Part shown: one piece after another, positions 1 through 8,528 of the stretch | How the letters are laid out: the number at the start of each line of letters is the position of its first letter | How positions within the stretch are numbered: position 1 is the first letter of the stretch | From: Candidatus Equinaster intestinalis | GTDB taxonomy: Bacteria; Bacillota_A; Clostridia; Oscillospirales; Acutalibacteraceae | Assembly (NCBI GenBank): GCA_018065375.1 | Contig: JAGHTJ010000082.1 | Span: 1-10,411, forward strand | Length of the DNA: 10,411 nt | Direction: 5' to 3' | The notes under the pieces: generated by a model | The model's database searches: none | The model's input: only the letters and a program-made list of their open reading frames with translations | What the model was told of the DNA's origin: nothing | Translations under genes and position numbers: made by a program

Positions 1-1001
1 ATCACCGAATAATAGTTGCTACATTTTCATCTAATATTCATCGTATTCAGCAGATTATTGATGAAGCACAGCGTTGTGGCAGAAAGGTTGCCGTTTCGGG
101 CAGAAGTATGCAAAACGTAGTAAATGTCGCATCACAGCTTGGTTATTTAAGGGTAAACGAGGGCGTTCTCATTGATGTTGAAACCATAAAACGATATACC
201 CCCGAGCAGCTCGTAATAATTACAACCGGCTCGCAGGGTGAGCCCCTTTCGGCTCTCCACCGAATAGCCTCGGGTGAGCATAGAAGCGTAGAGGTTTGCC
301 CCGGTGATATGATTATAATTTCGGCAACACCGATACCGGGTAACGAAAAGCTCGTAAGCAATGTTGTAAATGAGCTTATGAAACGCGGAGCCAATGTTGT
401 ATATGAAAAAATGTACGATGTTCACGTTTCGGGCCACGCCTGCCAGGAAGAACTGCGGCTGATGTTAAGCCTGCTGAAACCCAAATACTTTATACCGGTA
501 CACGGCGAGCAGAAGCATCTCGTTAAGCATGCGGGTCTTGCAATCAGTATGGGTATGAGCGAAAGTAATATCGTAATAAGCAATATAGGAAACGTTATTG
601 AGATTACAAATCAGCATATCAAGGTAGTTGACACCGTGCCGGCGGGCAGAGTTTTGGTGGACGGTCTCGGAGTAGGCGATGTAGGAAGCGTGGTTTTGCG
701 AGACAGACTTCACCTTTCCAAGGACGGAATAATCATAATCGCTCTCACCGTGGATTCGGTTACAAGCGAGGTTTTGGCGGGTCCCGATGTTGTTTCCCGC
801 GGATTTGTTTTTGTAAAGGAATCCGAAGAGCTGATGAACGAAATTACGGACATTGCCTGCGATATACTTGAAAATAACTATATCGGCGGCAACAGAGATT
901 GGAATACTCTTAAAGCAAAACTGCGTGACGGCGTATCAAAATATCTTTACGAGCGCACCCGCAGAACACCCATGATTTTACCGATTATTATGGAAGTATA
1001 A
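1..1001 (+). CDS. rnj: Ribonuclease J (5'-truncated by window edge)
   Basis: This is the C-terminal ~332 residues of RNase J, the metallo-beta-lactamase/beta-CASP ribonuclease with endo- and 5'-3' exonuclease activity that drives mRNA turnover and rRNA maturation in Firmicutes. Translation is open from base 3 with no upstream stop, so the first ATG at 108 is internal: the residues before it (VATFSSNIHR..., then GRKVAVSGRS) are classic RNase J beta-CASP sequence. Visible motifs are TGSQGEP (codons from 225), HVSGH with histidines at 423 and 435, and PVHGE with its histidine at 501. The 22-residue spacing of the last two is that expected for the beta-CASP histidine motifs. The C-terminal domain ends in a typical RTPMILPII tail. 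The full protein is usually about 555 residues, so the N-terminal metallo-beta-lactamase half with HxHxDH lies outside. The stop is 22 bases before gdpP, suggesting co-transcription. Whether this is the J1 or J2 type cannot be told. Confidence 0.96.
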   Translation, partial: HRIIVATFSSNIHRIQQIIDEAQRCGRKVAVSGRSMQNVVNVASQLGYLRVNEGVLIDVETIKRYTPEQLVIITTGSQGEPLSALHRIASGEHRSVEVCPGDMIIISATPIPGNEKLVSNVVNELMKRGANVVYEKMYDVHVSGHACQEELRLMLSLLKPKYFIPVHGEQKHLVKHAGLAISMGMSESNIVISNIGNVIEITNQHIKVVDTVPAGRVLVDGLGVGDVGSVVLRDRLHLSKDGIIIIALTVDSVTSEVLAGPDVVSRGFVFVKESEELMNEITDIACDILENNYIGGNRDWNTLKAKLRDGVSKYLYERTRRTPMILPIIMEV

Positions 1002-1010
1002 TTTTTACGA

Positions 1011-1015
1011 AAGGA
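1011..1015 (+). promoter_or_regulatory. Ribosome binding site deciding the gdpP start
   Basis: AAGGA at 1011-1015 is followed by two in-frame ATGs, at 1015 and 1024. The first overlaps the Shine-Dalgarno sequence itself and could not be used with it. The second lies 8 bases downstream, a normal spacing, so 1024 is taken as the start. Confidence 0.75.
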
Positions 1016-1023
1016 TGATACCG

Positions 1024-2967
1024 ATGAAAAACAAATTAAAAGGCACTTCGGTTGTGGTTTTATGCCTTATACTGCTTGCTTTTTCGGTATCTGCCATTTT
1101 AGCATTTTATAATAAAATTGCCGCGGCTGTAGCTTTTGGAATTGCTTTAATACTCTTGATACTCCTGATGATTTTCAAAAATAAAATCAAGCAAAAGTAT
1201 TTTAACAGCGTTTCCAAAGCGGCATTTGCCATGGGCGGCAGGGAAGTAAGCGCGCTTGACAGCGCAACCTTCCCCGTAATGGTTTTAACCGAAACCGGTG
1301 AAATTTCCTGGTGCAATAAGGCTTTTTCAAATACCGTGTGCAGTAGTGAAAGGGTTGTAGGCAAAAGAGCAGGAGATTTGTTCGATAATGTAACACTTGA
1401 TAAGCTGACAAAACTTGGCAGTACCGAAACGGTGCTCGGCGATAAAATTTTCAAGGCGTTTTCGGTGGGCAGTGATTTCAGGGTAATCTATTTTGTAGAC
1501 CAAACCGAGCTTAAAAGGACGGCATCGGAATACAAATTTTCGCGTCCGGTTGTGGCAATGCTTGAAATTGATTCACTTGAGGAAATGCTCAAGGACGAAA
1601 ACGGAAGCCGCAGAGCCCAGGTAATAGGTGATATACAAGAGCTTATTGAAAATTGGTTTTCCTGCACGGGCGGAATCGTGAGAAATGTATCCGAAAGCAG
1701 ATTTTTCCTTGTTTTCGAGGAACGTTATTTAAGAAAATTCGAGGAAGAAAAATTTGATATTTTAGAAAAGGTAAGAGCCTACGAATTCAGGCAAACCAAT
1801 AGTTTAACCCTTTCGGTAGGTGTAGGCTACGGTTCAAAAAGTCTTAAAGAATGTGAAATTCTTGCAAGACAAATGCTCGAAATGGCACTGTCCCGTGGAG
1901 GAGACCAGGCGGCAGTTAAAAGTCCTGATACCGAATACCGTTTTTACGGCGGCGTAAAGGCGGCAGGCGAAAAGGGCTCAAGAGTCAGAAGCAGAATTAC
2001 CGCAAACTCCCTTAAAAAGCTTATAAATGCAAGCTCCCACGTAATTGTTATGGGACATAAGTTTTCCGACCCTGATTCCCTCGGCTCGGCTCTCGGAATA
2101 GCGGCTATAGTTCGTTCTTTAGATACTCCGGTAAGCATTGCGGTTGATAAAAAAACATCTATGGCAAAATCACTCATTGATTTTTGCGATGAAAACGGAC
2201 TTGCCGATTTGTTTACAGAACCTGGTAAAGTGTTGTCGGGTATAGACCAGAATACCCTGCTTATACTTACCGATACGCACCGCGATTCTTTTACCGAATC
2301 CGAGGAGCTTTGCAGAGCGGTTTCCAAGAAGGTGGTTATCGACCATCACCGAAAGTCAACCGATTATGTAAAGGATTCACTCATATTTTACAATGAGCCG
2401 ATTTCTTCCTCTGCCTGCGAAATAGTTGCAGAATTCTGGCAGTATATAGGAAAAGAAAATATCGGCAAGCCGTATGCAAACGCTCTGCTTGCGGGTATAA
2501 TGCTCGATACCAAGAATTTTGTGCTCGGTACGGGGGTAAGAACCTACGAGGCGGCGGCGTATCTTCGTAAATGCGGAGCAGAACCGGTAACGGTTAAAAA
2601 AATGTTCTCCGATTCGGTTGATACTGCGAAGGCGAAAAACGAGGTTGTTGCTACCGCCGAAATATACGGCGAATGTGCCATAGCACAAAATACAAACGGT
2701 GAAAACGTGAGACTTGTAAGTGCGCAAGCGGCAGACGAAATGCTCGGTATAAAGGGAGTTAAGGCTTCTTTCGTGCTTTTCGGCAATGCAGATGGTGTCA
2801 GCATTTCGGCGAGGTCTTACGGAGAAATAAATGTTCAGATAATTATGGAAAATCTCGGCGGCGGCGGACACCGTACCATGGCGGCTACAATTCTTAAAAA
2901 TACCGATATGCACGGTGCGGTTTACTTACTTAAATCAAAAATTGATGAATATTTAAAGGATAGGTGA
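1024..2967 (+). CDS. gdpP: GdpP-type cyclic-di-AMP phosphodiesterase (membrane, PAS/degenerate GGDEF/DHH-DHHA1)
   Basis: The 647-residue product matches the length and architecture of GdpP (YybT), which hydrolyses c-di-AMP to pApA and so sets potassium, osmotic and cell-wall homeostasis. Two hydrophobic segments (about residues 6-50) anchor it in the membrane. A PAS-like region (about 75-150) follows, then a degenerate GGDEF domain (about 160-305) in which the GGDEF signature is replaced by SESRF at 223-227. This implies no cyclase activity, as in the family. The family marker SRGGDQA closes that domain. The DHH domain carries H345, D349 and D351 (GHKFSDPDS), D417 (TDTH), D440-H441-H442 and D495, the expected metal ligands. 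DHHA1 has GGGGH at 612-616. All catalytic motifs are present, so it should be active. It sits between rnj and rplI; rplI starts 5 bases after its stop. The gdpP-rplI-dnaB order is widely conserved in Firmicutes. Confidence 0.94.
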   Translation: MKNKLKGTSVVVLCLILLAFSVSAILAFYNKIAAAVAFGIALILLILLMIFKNKIKQKYFNSVSKAAFAMGGREVSALDSATFPVMVLTETGEISWCNKAFSNTVCSSERVVGKRAGDLFDNVTLDKLTKLGSTETVLGDKIFKAFSVGSDFRVIYFVDQTELKRTASEYKFSRPVVAMLEIDSLEEMLKDENGSRRAQVIGDIQELIENWFSCTGGIVRNVSESRFFLVFEERYLRKFEEEKFDILEKVRAYEFRQTNSLTLSVGVGYGSKSLKECEILARQMLEMALSRGGDQAAVKSPDTEYRFYGGVKAAGEKGSRVRSRITANSLKKLINASSHVIVMGHKFSDPDSLGSALGIAAIVRSLDTPVSIAVDKKTSMAKSLIDFCDENGLADLFTEPGKVLSGIDQNTLLILTDTHRDSFTESEELCRAVSKKVVIDHHRKSTDYVKDSLIFYNEPISSSACEIVAEFWQYIGKENIGKPYANALLAGIMLDTKNFVLGTGVRTYEAAAYLRKCGAEPVTVKKMFSDSVDTAKAKNEVVATAEIYGECAIAQNTNGENVRLVSAQAADEMLGIKGVKASFVLFGNADGVSISARSYGEINVQIIMENLGGGGHRTMAATILKNTDMHGAVYLLKSKIDEYLKDR

Positions 2968-2972
2968 TATAA

Positions 2973-3416
2973 ATGAAGGTTATATTATTAGCTGATGTAA
3001 AAGGTCAGGGCAAAAAGGGAGACCTCTGCAATGTGTCTGACGGTTATGCAAGAAATTTCCTTTTCCCGAAGAACCTCGCAATAGTTGCGGACAGTGCGGC
3101 TATGTCGGAGCTTAAAAGCAGGGAGGAATCAGTGGCTCACCATAAAAAGGAAGAGCAGGATGCCGCAAAGGCGCTCGCCGCAAAAATTGAGGGTCAGCGT
3201 TTTGTTCTTACCGCCAAGGCGGGCAGCAGTGGAAAGCTTTTCGGCGCGGTAACCTCAAAGGAAATTGCAACCGAAATGAAGAATAAGCTCGGCACCGATA
3301 TTGATAAGAAAAAGATTGCTGTAAGTGATATTAAGGCTTACGGCGAATATAATGCGGAGCTTAAAATTTATAGCGGTATTTCTGCTAAATTTACGGTAGA
3401 AGTAAAACCGCAGTAA
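2973..3416 (+). CDS. rplI: 50S ribosomal protein bL9
   Basis: The 147-residue protein is the usual length for bL9, which binds 23S rRNA near the base of the L1 stalk and reaches toward the neighbouring ribosome, affecting frame maintenance. The N-terminal rRNA-binding domain opens with [16 protein letters not shown] and contains the bL9 signature region [15 protein letters not shown] charged connecting helix (about residues 42-75, rich in Lys, Glu and Ala) leads to the C-terminal domain, which holds [16 protein letters not shown]. The start is preceded by AGGTG at 2962-2966, which overlaps the end of gdpP, at 6-base spacing. The gene ends with tandem in-frame stops, TAA then TGA (3414-3419), and the second stop runs into the dnaB ribosome binding site. 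Nothing is missing or odd in the protein. Confidence 0.98.
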   Translation: MKVILLADVKGQGKKGDLCNVSDGYARNFLFPKNLAIVADSAAMSELKSREESVAHHKKEEQDAAKALAAKIEGQRFVLTAKAGSSGKLFGAVTSKEIATEMKNKLGTDIDKKKIAVSDIKAYGEYNAELKIYSGISAKFTVEVKPQ

Positions 3417-3428
3417 TGAGGAATTAAA

Positions 3429-4799
3429 ATGGATAATAACACAGTATTTGATTTGGATACTCTTAAATTACCCTATTCGGTTGAGGCGGAGCAGTCGGTT
3501 CTCGGCGCAATAATAATAGACCCGCCGAGCATTCAGCAGATTTTGGGTATGATTACTCCCGATTATTTCTATGTTCCACAGCATCAGGAGATTTTTAAAA
3601 CCCTCTCTAATATGTTCGAGTTGAGCCGAACAATAGATTTCGTAACCCTGCTCGAAAAATTAAAGGACGAGGGTGTTTATGATGAAGCCGGCGGTAAGGC
3701 TTATATAAAACAGCTGGCTCAGGTTGTTCCAAGCTCGGCGAATATAATCAATTACGCCGCAATCATCAGGGACAGATACTATACACGTACCCTTATTAAC
3801 GCCGCGCAGGCAATAATAAAGGACGCCACCGAAAATGTTCTTGATGCCAATAAGCTTCTCGATAATGCAGAACAGCGTATTTACGAAATACGTCAGGGCA
3901 GAGATGTTGAGGGTCTTGTTCATATTAAGGACGTTATAGCGGGCGAAACCTATGACCGCCTTACAAAGCTTGCCGACCCCGAAACGAGGGACGACTATGT
4001 TGGAATTCCTACCGGTATGGGAGATTTGGATAAGCTTATTACCGGTCTTAATAAATCCGACCTTATAATTCTCGGTGCGAGACCTGCTATGGGTAAAACC
4101 TCCTTTGCACTAAATATTGCCAAAAATGTTGCCGTAAAATCCAAAAAGACGGTATGCTTCTTCTCGCTCGAAATGAGCCGCGACCAGTTAGCTCAACGTC
4201 TGCTTTCGAGTGAGGCAATGGTTGATAGCACCAAGCTTCGTACAGGTGACCTTACAAGCGAGGAATGGGCAAGAATAGGCAATGCCGGAGCTGTGCTTTC
4301 GGCGGCGGATATTTATGTTGACGAAACCTCGGGAATAACCGTTCCCGAAATGAAGGCAAAGCTTATGCGAATGAAGAAGCCTGCCGACCTCGTTGTAATC
4401 GACTATCTGGGACTTATGCAGTCGGCAAAGCGAAGCGAAAACCGTGTTCAGGAAATATCCGATATAACGAGAAATCTTAAATGTATGGCAAAGGATTTGA
4501 AAATACCGGTGCTCGTTTGTGCACAGCTTTCGCGTGCTACCGAGGCAAAGGGAAAATCTCACCGTCCGGGACTTGCCGATTTGCGTGAATCGGGCTCTAT
4601 CGAGCAGGATGCAGATATAGTTATGTTCCTTTACCGTGAAAAATATTACGATAATGAAAAGAAGGAAGACGAAGAAAGGGCAGATGAGCACACCACCGAG
4701 TGTATTGTTGCCAAAAACCGCCACGGTGCCGCAGAAACCGTCAAACTGCATTGGGACGGTCAGTTTACCCGCTTTTCTTCGGTTGATAATTTCAGATAA
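3429..4799 (+). CDS. dnaB: Replicative DNA helicase DnaB (DnaC in Bacillus naming)
   Basis: This is the hexameric RecA-fold helicase that unwinds DNA at the replication fork and recruits primase; 456 residues is normal. The N-terminal domain (about 12-115) starts with the typical LPYSVEAEQSVLGAI. After a linker (about 150-180) the C-terminal ATPase domain has Walker A GARPAMGKT at 216-224, the helix-start ETYDR and FFSLEMS segments, and Walker B VVIDYLGLM with D325. The H4 region follows (AQLSRATE, then RESGSIEQDADIV). No intein interrupts it, although dnaB is a frequent intein host. The ribosome binding site GAGGA (3418-3422) is 6 bases before the ATG. The stop codon shares its last base with the tilS start. 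Placement directly after rplI is the standard Firmicutes order. Confidence 0.98.
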   Translation: MDNNTVFDLDTLKLPYSVEAEQSVLGAIIIDPPSIQQILGMITPDYFYVPQHQEIFKTLSNMFELSRTIDFVTLLEKLKDEGVYDEAGGKAYIKQLAQVVPSSANIINYAAIIRDRYYTRTLINAAQAIIKDATENVLDANKLLDNAEQRIYEIRQGRDVEGLVHIKDVIAGETYDRLTKLADPETRDDYVGIPTGMGDLDKLITGLNKSDLIILGARPAMGKTSFALNIAKNVAVKSKKTVCFFSLEMSRDQLAQRLLSSEAMVDSTKLRTGDLTSEEWARIGNAGAVLSAADIYVDETSGITVPEMKAKLMRMKKPADLVVIDYLGLMQSAKRSENRVQEISDITRNLKCMAKDLKIPVLVCAQLSRATEAKGKSHRPGLADLRESGSIEQDADIVMFLYREKYYDNEKKEDEERADEHTTECIVAKNRHGAAETVKLHWDGQFTRFSSVDNFR

Positions 4800-4801
4800 T
4801 G
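4797..4801 (+). promoter_or_regulatory. dnaB/tilS stop-start overlap (TAATG)
   Basis: The dnaB stop TAA (4797-4799) and the tilS start ATG (4799-4801) share one base. The 20 bases upstream carry no clear Shine-Dalgarno sequence, unlike the other starts in this window. Translation of tilS therefore probably depends on ribosomes finishing dnaB (inference). Confidence 0.6.
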
Positions 4802-6082
4802 CTACAAAAGGTTTTAAATACAATCGAGCAGTACGGTATGTTTGATAACACCAAAGATGTTACCGTAGCTCTTTCGGGCGGTGCGGATTCGGTTTGCCTG
4901 CTTTACTGTCTGCTCGAATTAAAGGATAAATTAGGCCTCAATATAAAGGCGGCGCACTTAAATCATAAGCTTCGCGGCGAGGAATCCGACCGAGACGAAA
5001 ATTTTGTTAAAAGCCTTTGCCGAAAACTCGGAGTTGAGCTTACCGTAGAAAACGCGGATATAAATAAAATCTGCGAGCAAACAGGGGATAGCACCGAGCT
5101 TGCGGCAAGAAAGGTAAGATATGAGTTTTTAAGCAGGGTGTCTTCAGGTGTAGTGGCAACGGCGCATAACGCCGATGATAACATCGAAACCGTTCTACTT
5201 AATTTAACGCGCGGAACTCGTCTTTCGGGTCTTTGTGGAATACCGCCGGTGCGGGATAATTTTGTAAGACCACTAATTTTCTGCACAAGGCAGGAGATTG
5301 AGGCATACTGCAAAGAGCATAATATTGATTTTGTTACCGACAGTACAAATCTTACCGATGATTATACGAGAAATAAGCTTCGGCACAGAGTAGTACCCGA
5401 GCTTAAAATGCTCAATAATAATATTGAGCAGGCAATTTCGAGAACGGTACGTCAGCTTCGCGAGGATTACGATTATTTAAGCCTTGCGGCGCAGAATGCG
5501 CTCGAAAGCTGCAAAACCGAAAACGGACTTGACACGGCAGCGCTTTTGTCATATCATAAATCAATAGCCACAAGGGTTTTAAAGGCATTTTACGAGGAAA
5601 AATTTGAGGGTGAGCTCGAAAACTCACATATCGAAGCGCTTTTCACTATTCTGCTTAACGGCGGCGCCGTGATTTTACCGAAAAATGTAAAGGCGCAGAT
5701 TAAAAACGGAGTTTTTTCTCTGCAAAAAAATGCAGAAAATCCAAGCCTTTACTTTAAAACCAATATTTTAAAAGAGAAAAAAGATAATGTTCACAATTTG
5801 TTATTAAAAAATGCAATAGATTGTGATAAAATAGTGGGCGAGCTGAAGGTTCGAAGCAGGTGCACGGGAGATAAAATGCGGCCTGCCGGCAGAGGTGTTA
5901 CAAAAACACTCAAACAGCTTTTTACCGAGCTTAAAATACCGCTTGAGGAAAGAGAAAATCTTCCGGTTGTGCAAGACGAAAAAGGTGTTGTGTGGGTTTA
6001 CGGCATAGGAGCCGATGAAAGAGTAAAAATTGAAAACCAAACGGAAAATTGTTTGATTTTTGAAGTTAAAAAGTATCTTTGA
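4799..6082 (+). CDS. tilS: tRNA(Ile)-lysidine synthase TilS
   Basis: TilS uses ATP and lysine to convert C34 of the CAU-anticodon isoleucine tRNA to lysidine, so that it is charged with Ile and reads AUA; it is normally essential. The N-terminal PP-loop ATPase motif SGGADS is at residues 26-31, followed by the family segments HLNHKLRGEESDRDE, ELAARKVRYEF and ATAHNADDNIETVLLNL, then DSTNLTDDYTRNKLRHRVVPEL. A middle domain covers roughly 200-300. The TilS C-terminal domain (about 345-420) has RSRCTGDKMRPAGRGVTKTLKQ and ends with WVYGIGADER. At 427 residues it is slightly short for a three-domain TilS but complete. The start at 4799 is supported by its position 25 residues before the PP-loop; a later ATG at 4838 would cut into that lead helix. 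It is followed after 18 bases by hpt, the same neighbour as in Bacillus. Confidence 0.96.
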   Translation: MLQKVLNTIEQYGMFDNTKDVTVALSGGADSVCLLYCLLELKDKLGLNIKAAHLNHKLRGEESDRDENFVKSLCRKLGVELTVENADINKICEQTGDSTELAARKVRYEFLSRVSSGVVATAHNADDNIETVLLNLTRGTRLSGLCGIPPVRDNFVRPLIFCTRQEIEAYCKEHNIDFVTDSTNLTDDYTRNKLRHRVVPELKMLNNNIEQAISRTVRQLREDYDYLSLAAQNALESCKTENGLDTAALLSYHKSIATRVLKAFYEEKFEGELENSHIEALFTILLNGGAVILPKNVKAQIKNGVFSLQKNAENPSLYFKTNILKEKKDNVHNLLLKNAIDCDKIVGELKVRSRCTGDKMRPAGRGVTKTLKQLFTELKIPLEERENLPVVQDEKGVVWVYGIGADERVKIENQTENCLIFEVKKYL

Positions 6083-6087
6083 TTTTT

Positions 6088-6094
6088 GGGGGAA
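6088..6094 (+). promoter_or_regulatory. G-rich ribosome binding site deciding the hpt start
   Basis: GGGGGAA at 6088-6094 sits 6 bases before an ATG at 6101. An in-frame TTG at 6086 overlaps this site and a second ATG is at 6107. Spacing favours 6101. Confidence 0.7.
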
Positions 6095-6100
6095 CTTATT

Positions 6101-6664
6101 ATGATAATGGATAAGGATATTGAAAAAGTATTACTTACAAAAGAGGAGATTGCCGCTATTTGTGAAAGACTCGGTAAGGAAATTACAGAGGATTATAAGG
6201 ATAAAAAGCTTTTGGTGGTCAGCATTCTTAAGGGTGCGGTAATTTTTATGACAGATGTAGTTCGCAATATTGATTGTATGTGCAAAATAGACTTTATGGA
6301 GGTATCTTCCTATTCCGGCTGTAAAAATACAGGAGCGGTTAAATTCAAGAAAGATTTGGATATAAACCCGGACGGTTATGATATACTCATCGTTGAGGAT
6401 ATTCTCGATACCGGACTTACCCTTAAATATATCATAGATATACTTAAAGCCAAAAATGCAAGAAGCGTAAAAATATGTACCTTCCTTGATAAGATAGAAA
6501 ACCGTAAGGCGAATATAACCGCCGATTATGTAGGTACGAGGGTACCGAATGAGTTTGTAGTGGGCTACGGACTTGATTATTATGATGAATACAGAAATTT
6601 ACCCTATCTCGGCGTATTAAAGCCGGAGGTTTATTTAAAATCGCGAAAGGAAGAAAATGAATGA
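6101..6664 (+). CDS. hpt: Hypoxanthine(-guanine) phosphoribosyltransferase
   Basis: The enzyme salvages hypoxanthine and guanine by joining them to PRPP, giving IMP and GMP in the cytosol. The 187-residue product (from ATG 6101) is the usual size. [17 protein letters not shown] near residues 39-55 forms the pyrophosphate-binding loop region. The PRPP-binding signature is [12 protein letters not shown], with EDILDTG at 99-105 and its two acidic residues intact. The purine-binding end has [22 protein letters not shown]. The start is chosen by the GGGGGAA site; a longer form beginning at the TTG at 6086 would add MGELI but would place the ribosome binding site inside the gene. It overlaps ftsH by four bases (ATGA). 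The hpt-ftsH pair is a conserved Firmicutes arrangement, and in Bacillus and Listeria the two products' genes share a transcript with tilS (family knowledge). Confidence 0.96.
   Translation: MIMDKDIEKVLLTKEEIAAICERLGKEITEDYKDKKLLVVSILKGAVIFMTDVVRNIDCMCKIDFMEVSSYSGCKNTGAVKFKKDLDINPDGYDILIVEDILDTGLTLKYIIDILKAKNARSVKICTFLDKIENRKANITADYVGTRVPNEFVVGYGLDYYDEYRNLPYLGVLKPEVYLKSRKEENE
6646..6664 (+). promoter_or_regulatory. ftsH ribosome binding site and hpt/ftsH ATGA overlap
   Basis: AAAGGAAG (6646-6653) lies within the last hpt codons, 7 bases before the ftsH ATG at 6661. That ATG overlaps the hpt TGA stop (6662-6664) as ATGA, a typical sign of coupled translation. Another ATG at 6657 is out of frame with ftsH. 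Confidence 0.7.
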
Positions 6665-8523
6665 ATAAAAATCTCAAAAACGCCCTGCTTTTTATAGGAA
6701 TACCCCTTATTTTGCTGGGCTCGGTAGCGGCGGCAACATTTACCGGTAAAAAAACCGAAGCACCGAAATATTATGAAATCGTTGAGCTGATAAAGGAAAA
6801 TAAGGTTTCTGAATTTGAGCTTGAGCTTTACAGCTGTGAGCTTAAATACGTAAAGAGAGACGAACCGAAAAAGACCTACAGCTACACCTTGGCAAGCGCC
6901 GATATTTTCTATAACGATGTAAATGAAGCGGTAAATGCCATCAATGAGGAAAATAAGGATAATCCCGATAAAAAAATCAAGTTTGATTATAAGCGCAATG
7001 ACACTATGCCCTTGCTCAAGCAGATTTTGCCTACGGCGCTTCTCATAATTGCAATATTTGTATTCCTCTTTGTAATTATGAAAAAAATGGGCTCGCCTGA
7101 TGGAGCAGGCAAGATGATGGGCTTCGGAAAATCGAAGTCGCATAAGGTGAACGATAAAAAGAAAACCACCTTTAACGATGTTGCGGGTGCCGATGAAGAA
7201 AAGGCAGAGCTTGAAGAAATTGTAGAGTTTCTTAAATCTCCCGTTAAATATAACGATTTGGGTGCGAGAATTCCCAAGGGCGTTCTTTTGGTAGGCCCTC
7301 CCGGAACGGGTAAAACCCTGCTTGCCCGCGCGGTAGCAGGCGAGGCGGGAGTACCCTTCTTCAGCATTTCGGGCTCTGATTTTGTTGAGCTTTATGTAGG
7401 TGTCGGTGCTTCGCGTGTAAGAGACCTTTTCGAAGAGGCTAAAAAGGCTTCGCCCGCTATTATCTTCATTGATGAAATTGATGCTGTAGGACGTCAGCGT
7501 GGCGCAGGTCTCGGCGGCGGTCACGATGAAAGAGAGCAAACCTTAAACCAGTTGCTTGTTGAAATGGACGGCTTCGGCGAAAACGAGGGCGTAATAGTAA
7601 TGGCGGCTACAAACCGTCCGGATATACTCGATAAAGCGCTTTTGCGTCCGGGTCGTTTCGATAGGCAGATAACCGTAAATTATCCCGATGTTAAGGGCAG
7701 AGAAGAGATACTCAAGGTTCATTCGCGTTCTAAACCGCTCGGTCCCGATGTTTCGCTTGAAACCATAGCAAAATCAACCGCCGGCTTTACCGGTGCGGAC
7801 CTTGAAAACCTCCTTAACGAGGCGGCATTGCTTGCTGTAAGAAAGGGCTATAAGGCAATAACTCAAGAGCAGATAGAAGAAGCTACCATTAAGGTTATTG
7901 CAGGAACCGAAAAGAAGAGCAGAGTTATGACCGATAAGGAAAAACTCAACACCGCTTATCATGAGGCGGGTCACGCAATTCTCGGACATTTGCTTCCCAC
8001 GCAGGACGATATTCACCATATCACCATTATCCCCCGCGGTATGGCGCTCGGTATGACCATTTCGCTTCCGAGCGAGGATAAGTTCTGTAGATATAAAAAG
8101 GAAATGGAAGAGGATATAGTAATGCTCCTCGGCGGCAGAATTGCCGAAGCCCTTACCGGAGACGATATTTCCACCGGAGCTTCAAACGATATTGAAAGAG
8201 CTACACAGATAGCTAAAGATATGGTCGTTAAATACGGTATGAGCGATAAGCTCGGACCGATTCTCTACGGCAACAAAAATGATGAGGTATTTTTGGGCCG
8301 CGATTACGGTCATGTAAATAACTGTTCGCAGGAAATAGCCGCAAAGATAGACGAAGAGGTTTACAAGATTGTAACCACCGCCTACGAGAAGGGCGAAAAG
8401 CTGCTCAAGGATAATATTGATAAGCTTTATGCCCTCGGCAAGCTCCTTTTCGATAAGGAAAAGATAACCGGCGAAGAGTTCAAAGCACTTATGGACGGTA
8501 ATTCTCCGGCTATAGAAGAATAA
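6661..8523 (+). CDS. ftsH: ATP-dependent zinc metalloprotease FtsH
   Basis: FtsH is a membrane-bound hexameric AAA+ protease that degrades misassembled membrane proteins and selected cytosolic regulators. The 620 residues show TM1 (about 7-27), an extracytoplasmic domain (about 28-115), TM2 (about 119-141), then the cytosolic ATPase. Walker A GPPGTGKT is at 212-219, Walker [10 protein letters not shown] has D271 and E272, and the arginine fingers R332 and R335 lie in RPGRFDR. The zinc-protease motif HEAGH is at 434-438, with the third ligand D510 in STGASND. The pore loop reads LYVG (Y245), where the common form is MFVG; the aromatic residue is kept. The ending is short, without the long acidic tail found in Bacillus FtsH. 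All catalytic residues are present. A stem-loop follows 5 bases after the stop. Confidence 0.98.
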   Translation: MNKNLKNALLFIGIPLILLGSVAAATFTGKKTEAPKYYEIVELIKENKVSEFELELYSCELKYVKRDEPKKTYSYTLASADIFYNDVNEAVNAINEENKDNPDKKIKFDYKRNDTMPLLKQILPTALLIIAIFVFLFVIMKKMGSPDGAGKMMGFGKSKSHKVNDKKKTTFNDVAGADEEKAELEEIVEFLKSPVKYNDLGARIPKGVLLVGPPGTGKTLLARAVAGEAGVPFFSISGSDFVELYVGVGASRVRDLFEEAKKASPAIIFIDEIDAVGRQRGAGLGGGHDEREQTLNQLLVEMDGFGENEGVIVMAATNRPDILDKALLRPGRFDRQITVNYPDVKGREEILKVHSRSKPLGPDVSLETIAKSTAGFTGADLENLLNEAALLAVRKGYKAITQEQIEEATIKVIAGTEKKSRVMTDKEKLNTAYHEAGHAILGHLLPTQDDIHHITIIPRGMALGMTISLPSEDKFCRYKKEMEEDIVMLLGGRIAEALTGDDISTGASNDIERATQIAKDMVVKYGMSDKLGPILYGNKNDEVFLGRDYGHVNNCSQEIAAKIDEEVYKIVTTAYEKGEKLLKDNIDKLYALGKLLFDKEKITGEEFKALMDGNSPAIEE

Positions 8524-8528
8524 TTATG

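Noticed and set aside
2377..2913. A 178-codon open frame on the - strand opposite gdpP
   Set aside because: It is a shadow of the DHH/DHHA1 coding region, without family resemblance.
3429..4799. Intein or insertion in dnaB
   Set aside because: Length and motif spacing are normal; there is no interruption at the Walker A or other typical intein sites.
4188..4823. A 211-codon open frame on the - strand opposite dnaB
   Set aside because: It mirrors the conserved DnaB ATPase domain, and its protein resembles no family I know.
5798..5832. Promoter-like A/T-rich stretch inside tilS upstream of hpt
   Set aside because: TTGTTA and TAAAAT are about 23 bases apart, too far for a SigA promoter; this is more likely the A/T-rich linker before the TilS C-terminal domain.
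6086..6100. TTG start for hpt giving five extra residues
   Set aside because: The Shine-Dalgarno sequence GGGGGAA overlaps it, and fits the ATG at 6101 instead.
6631..7539. A 302-codon open frame on the - strand across hpt/ftsH
   Set aside because: It lies opposite highly conserved FtsH motifs, has no recognisable domain, and its composition is that of a frame shadow.
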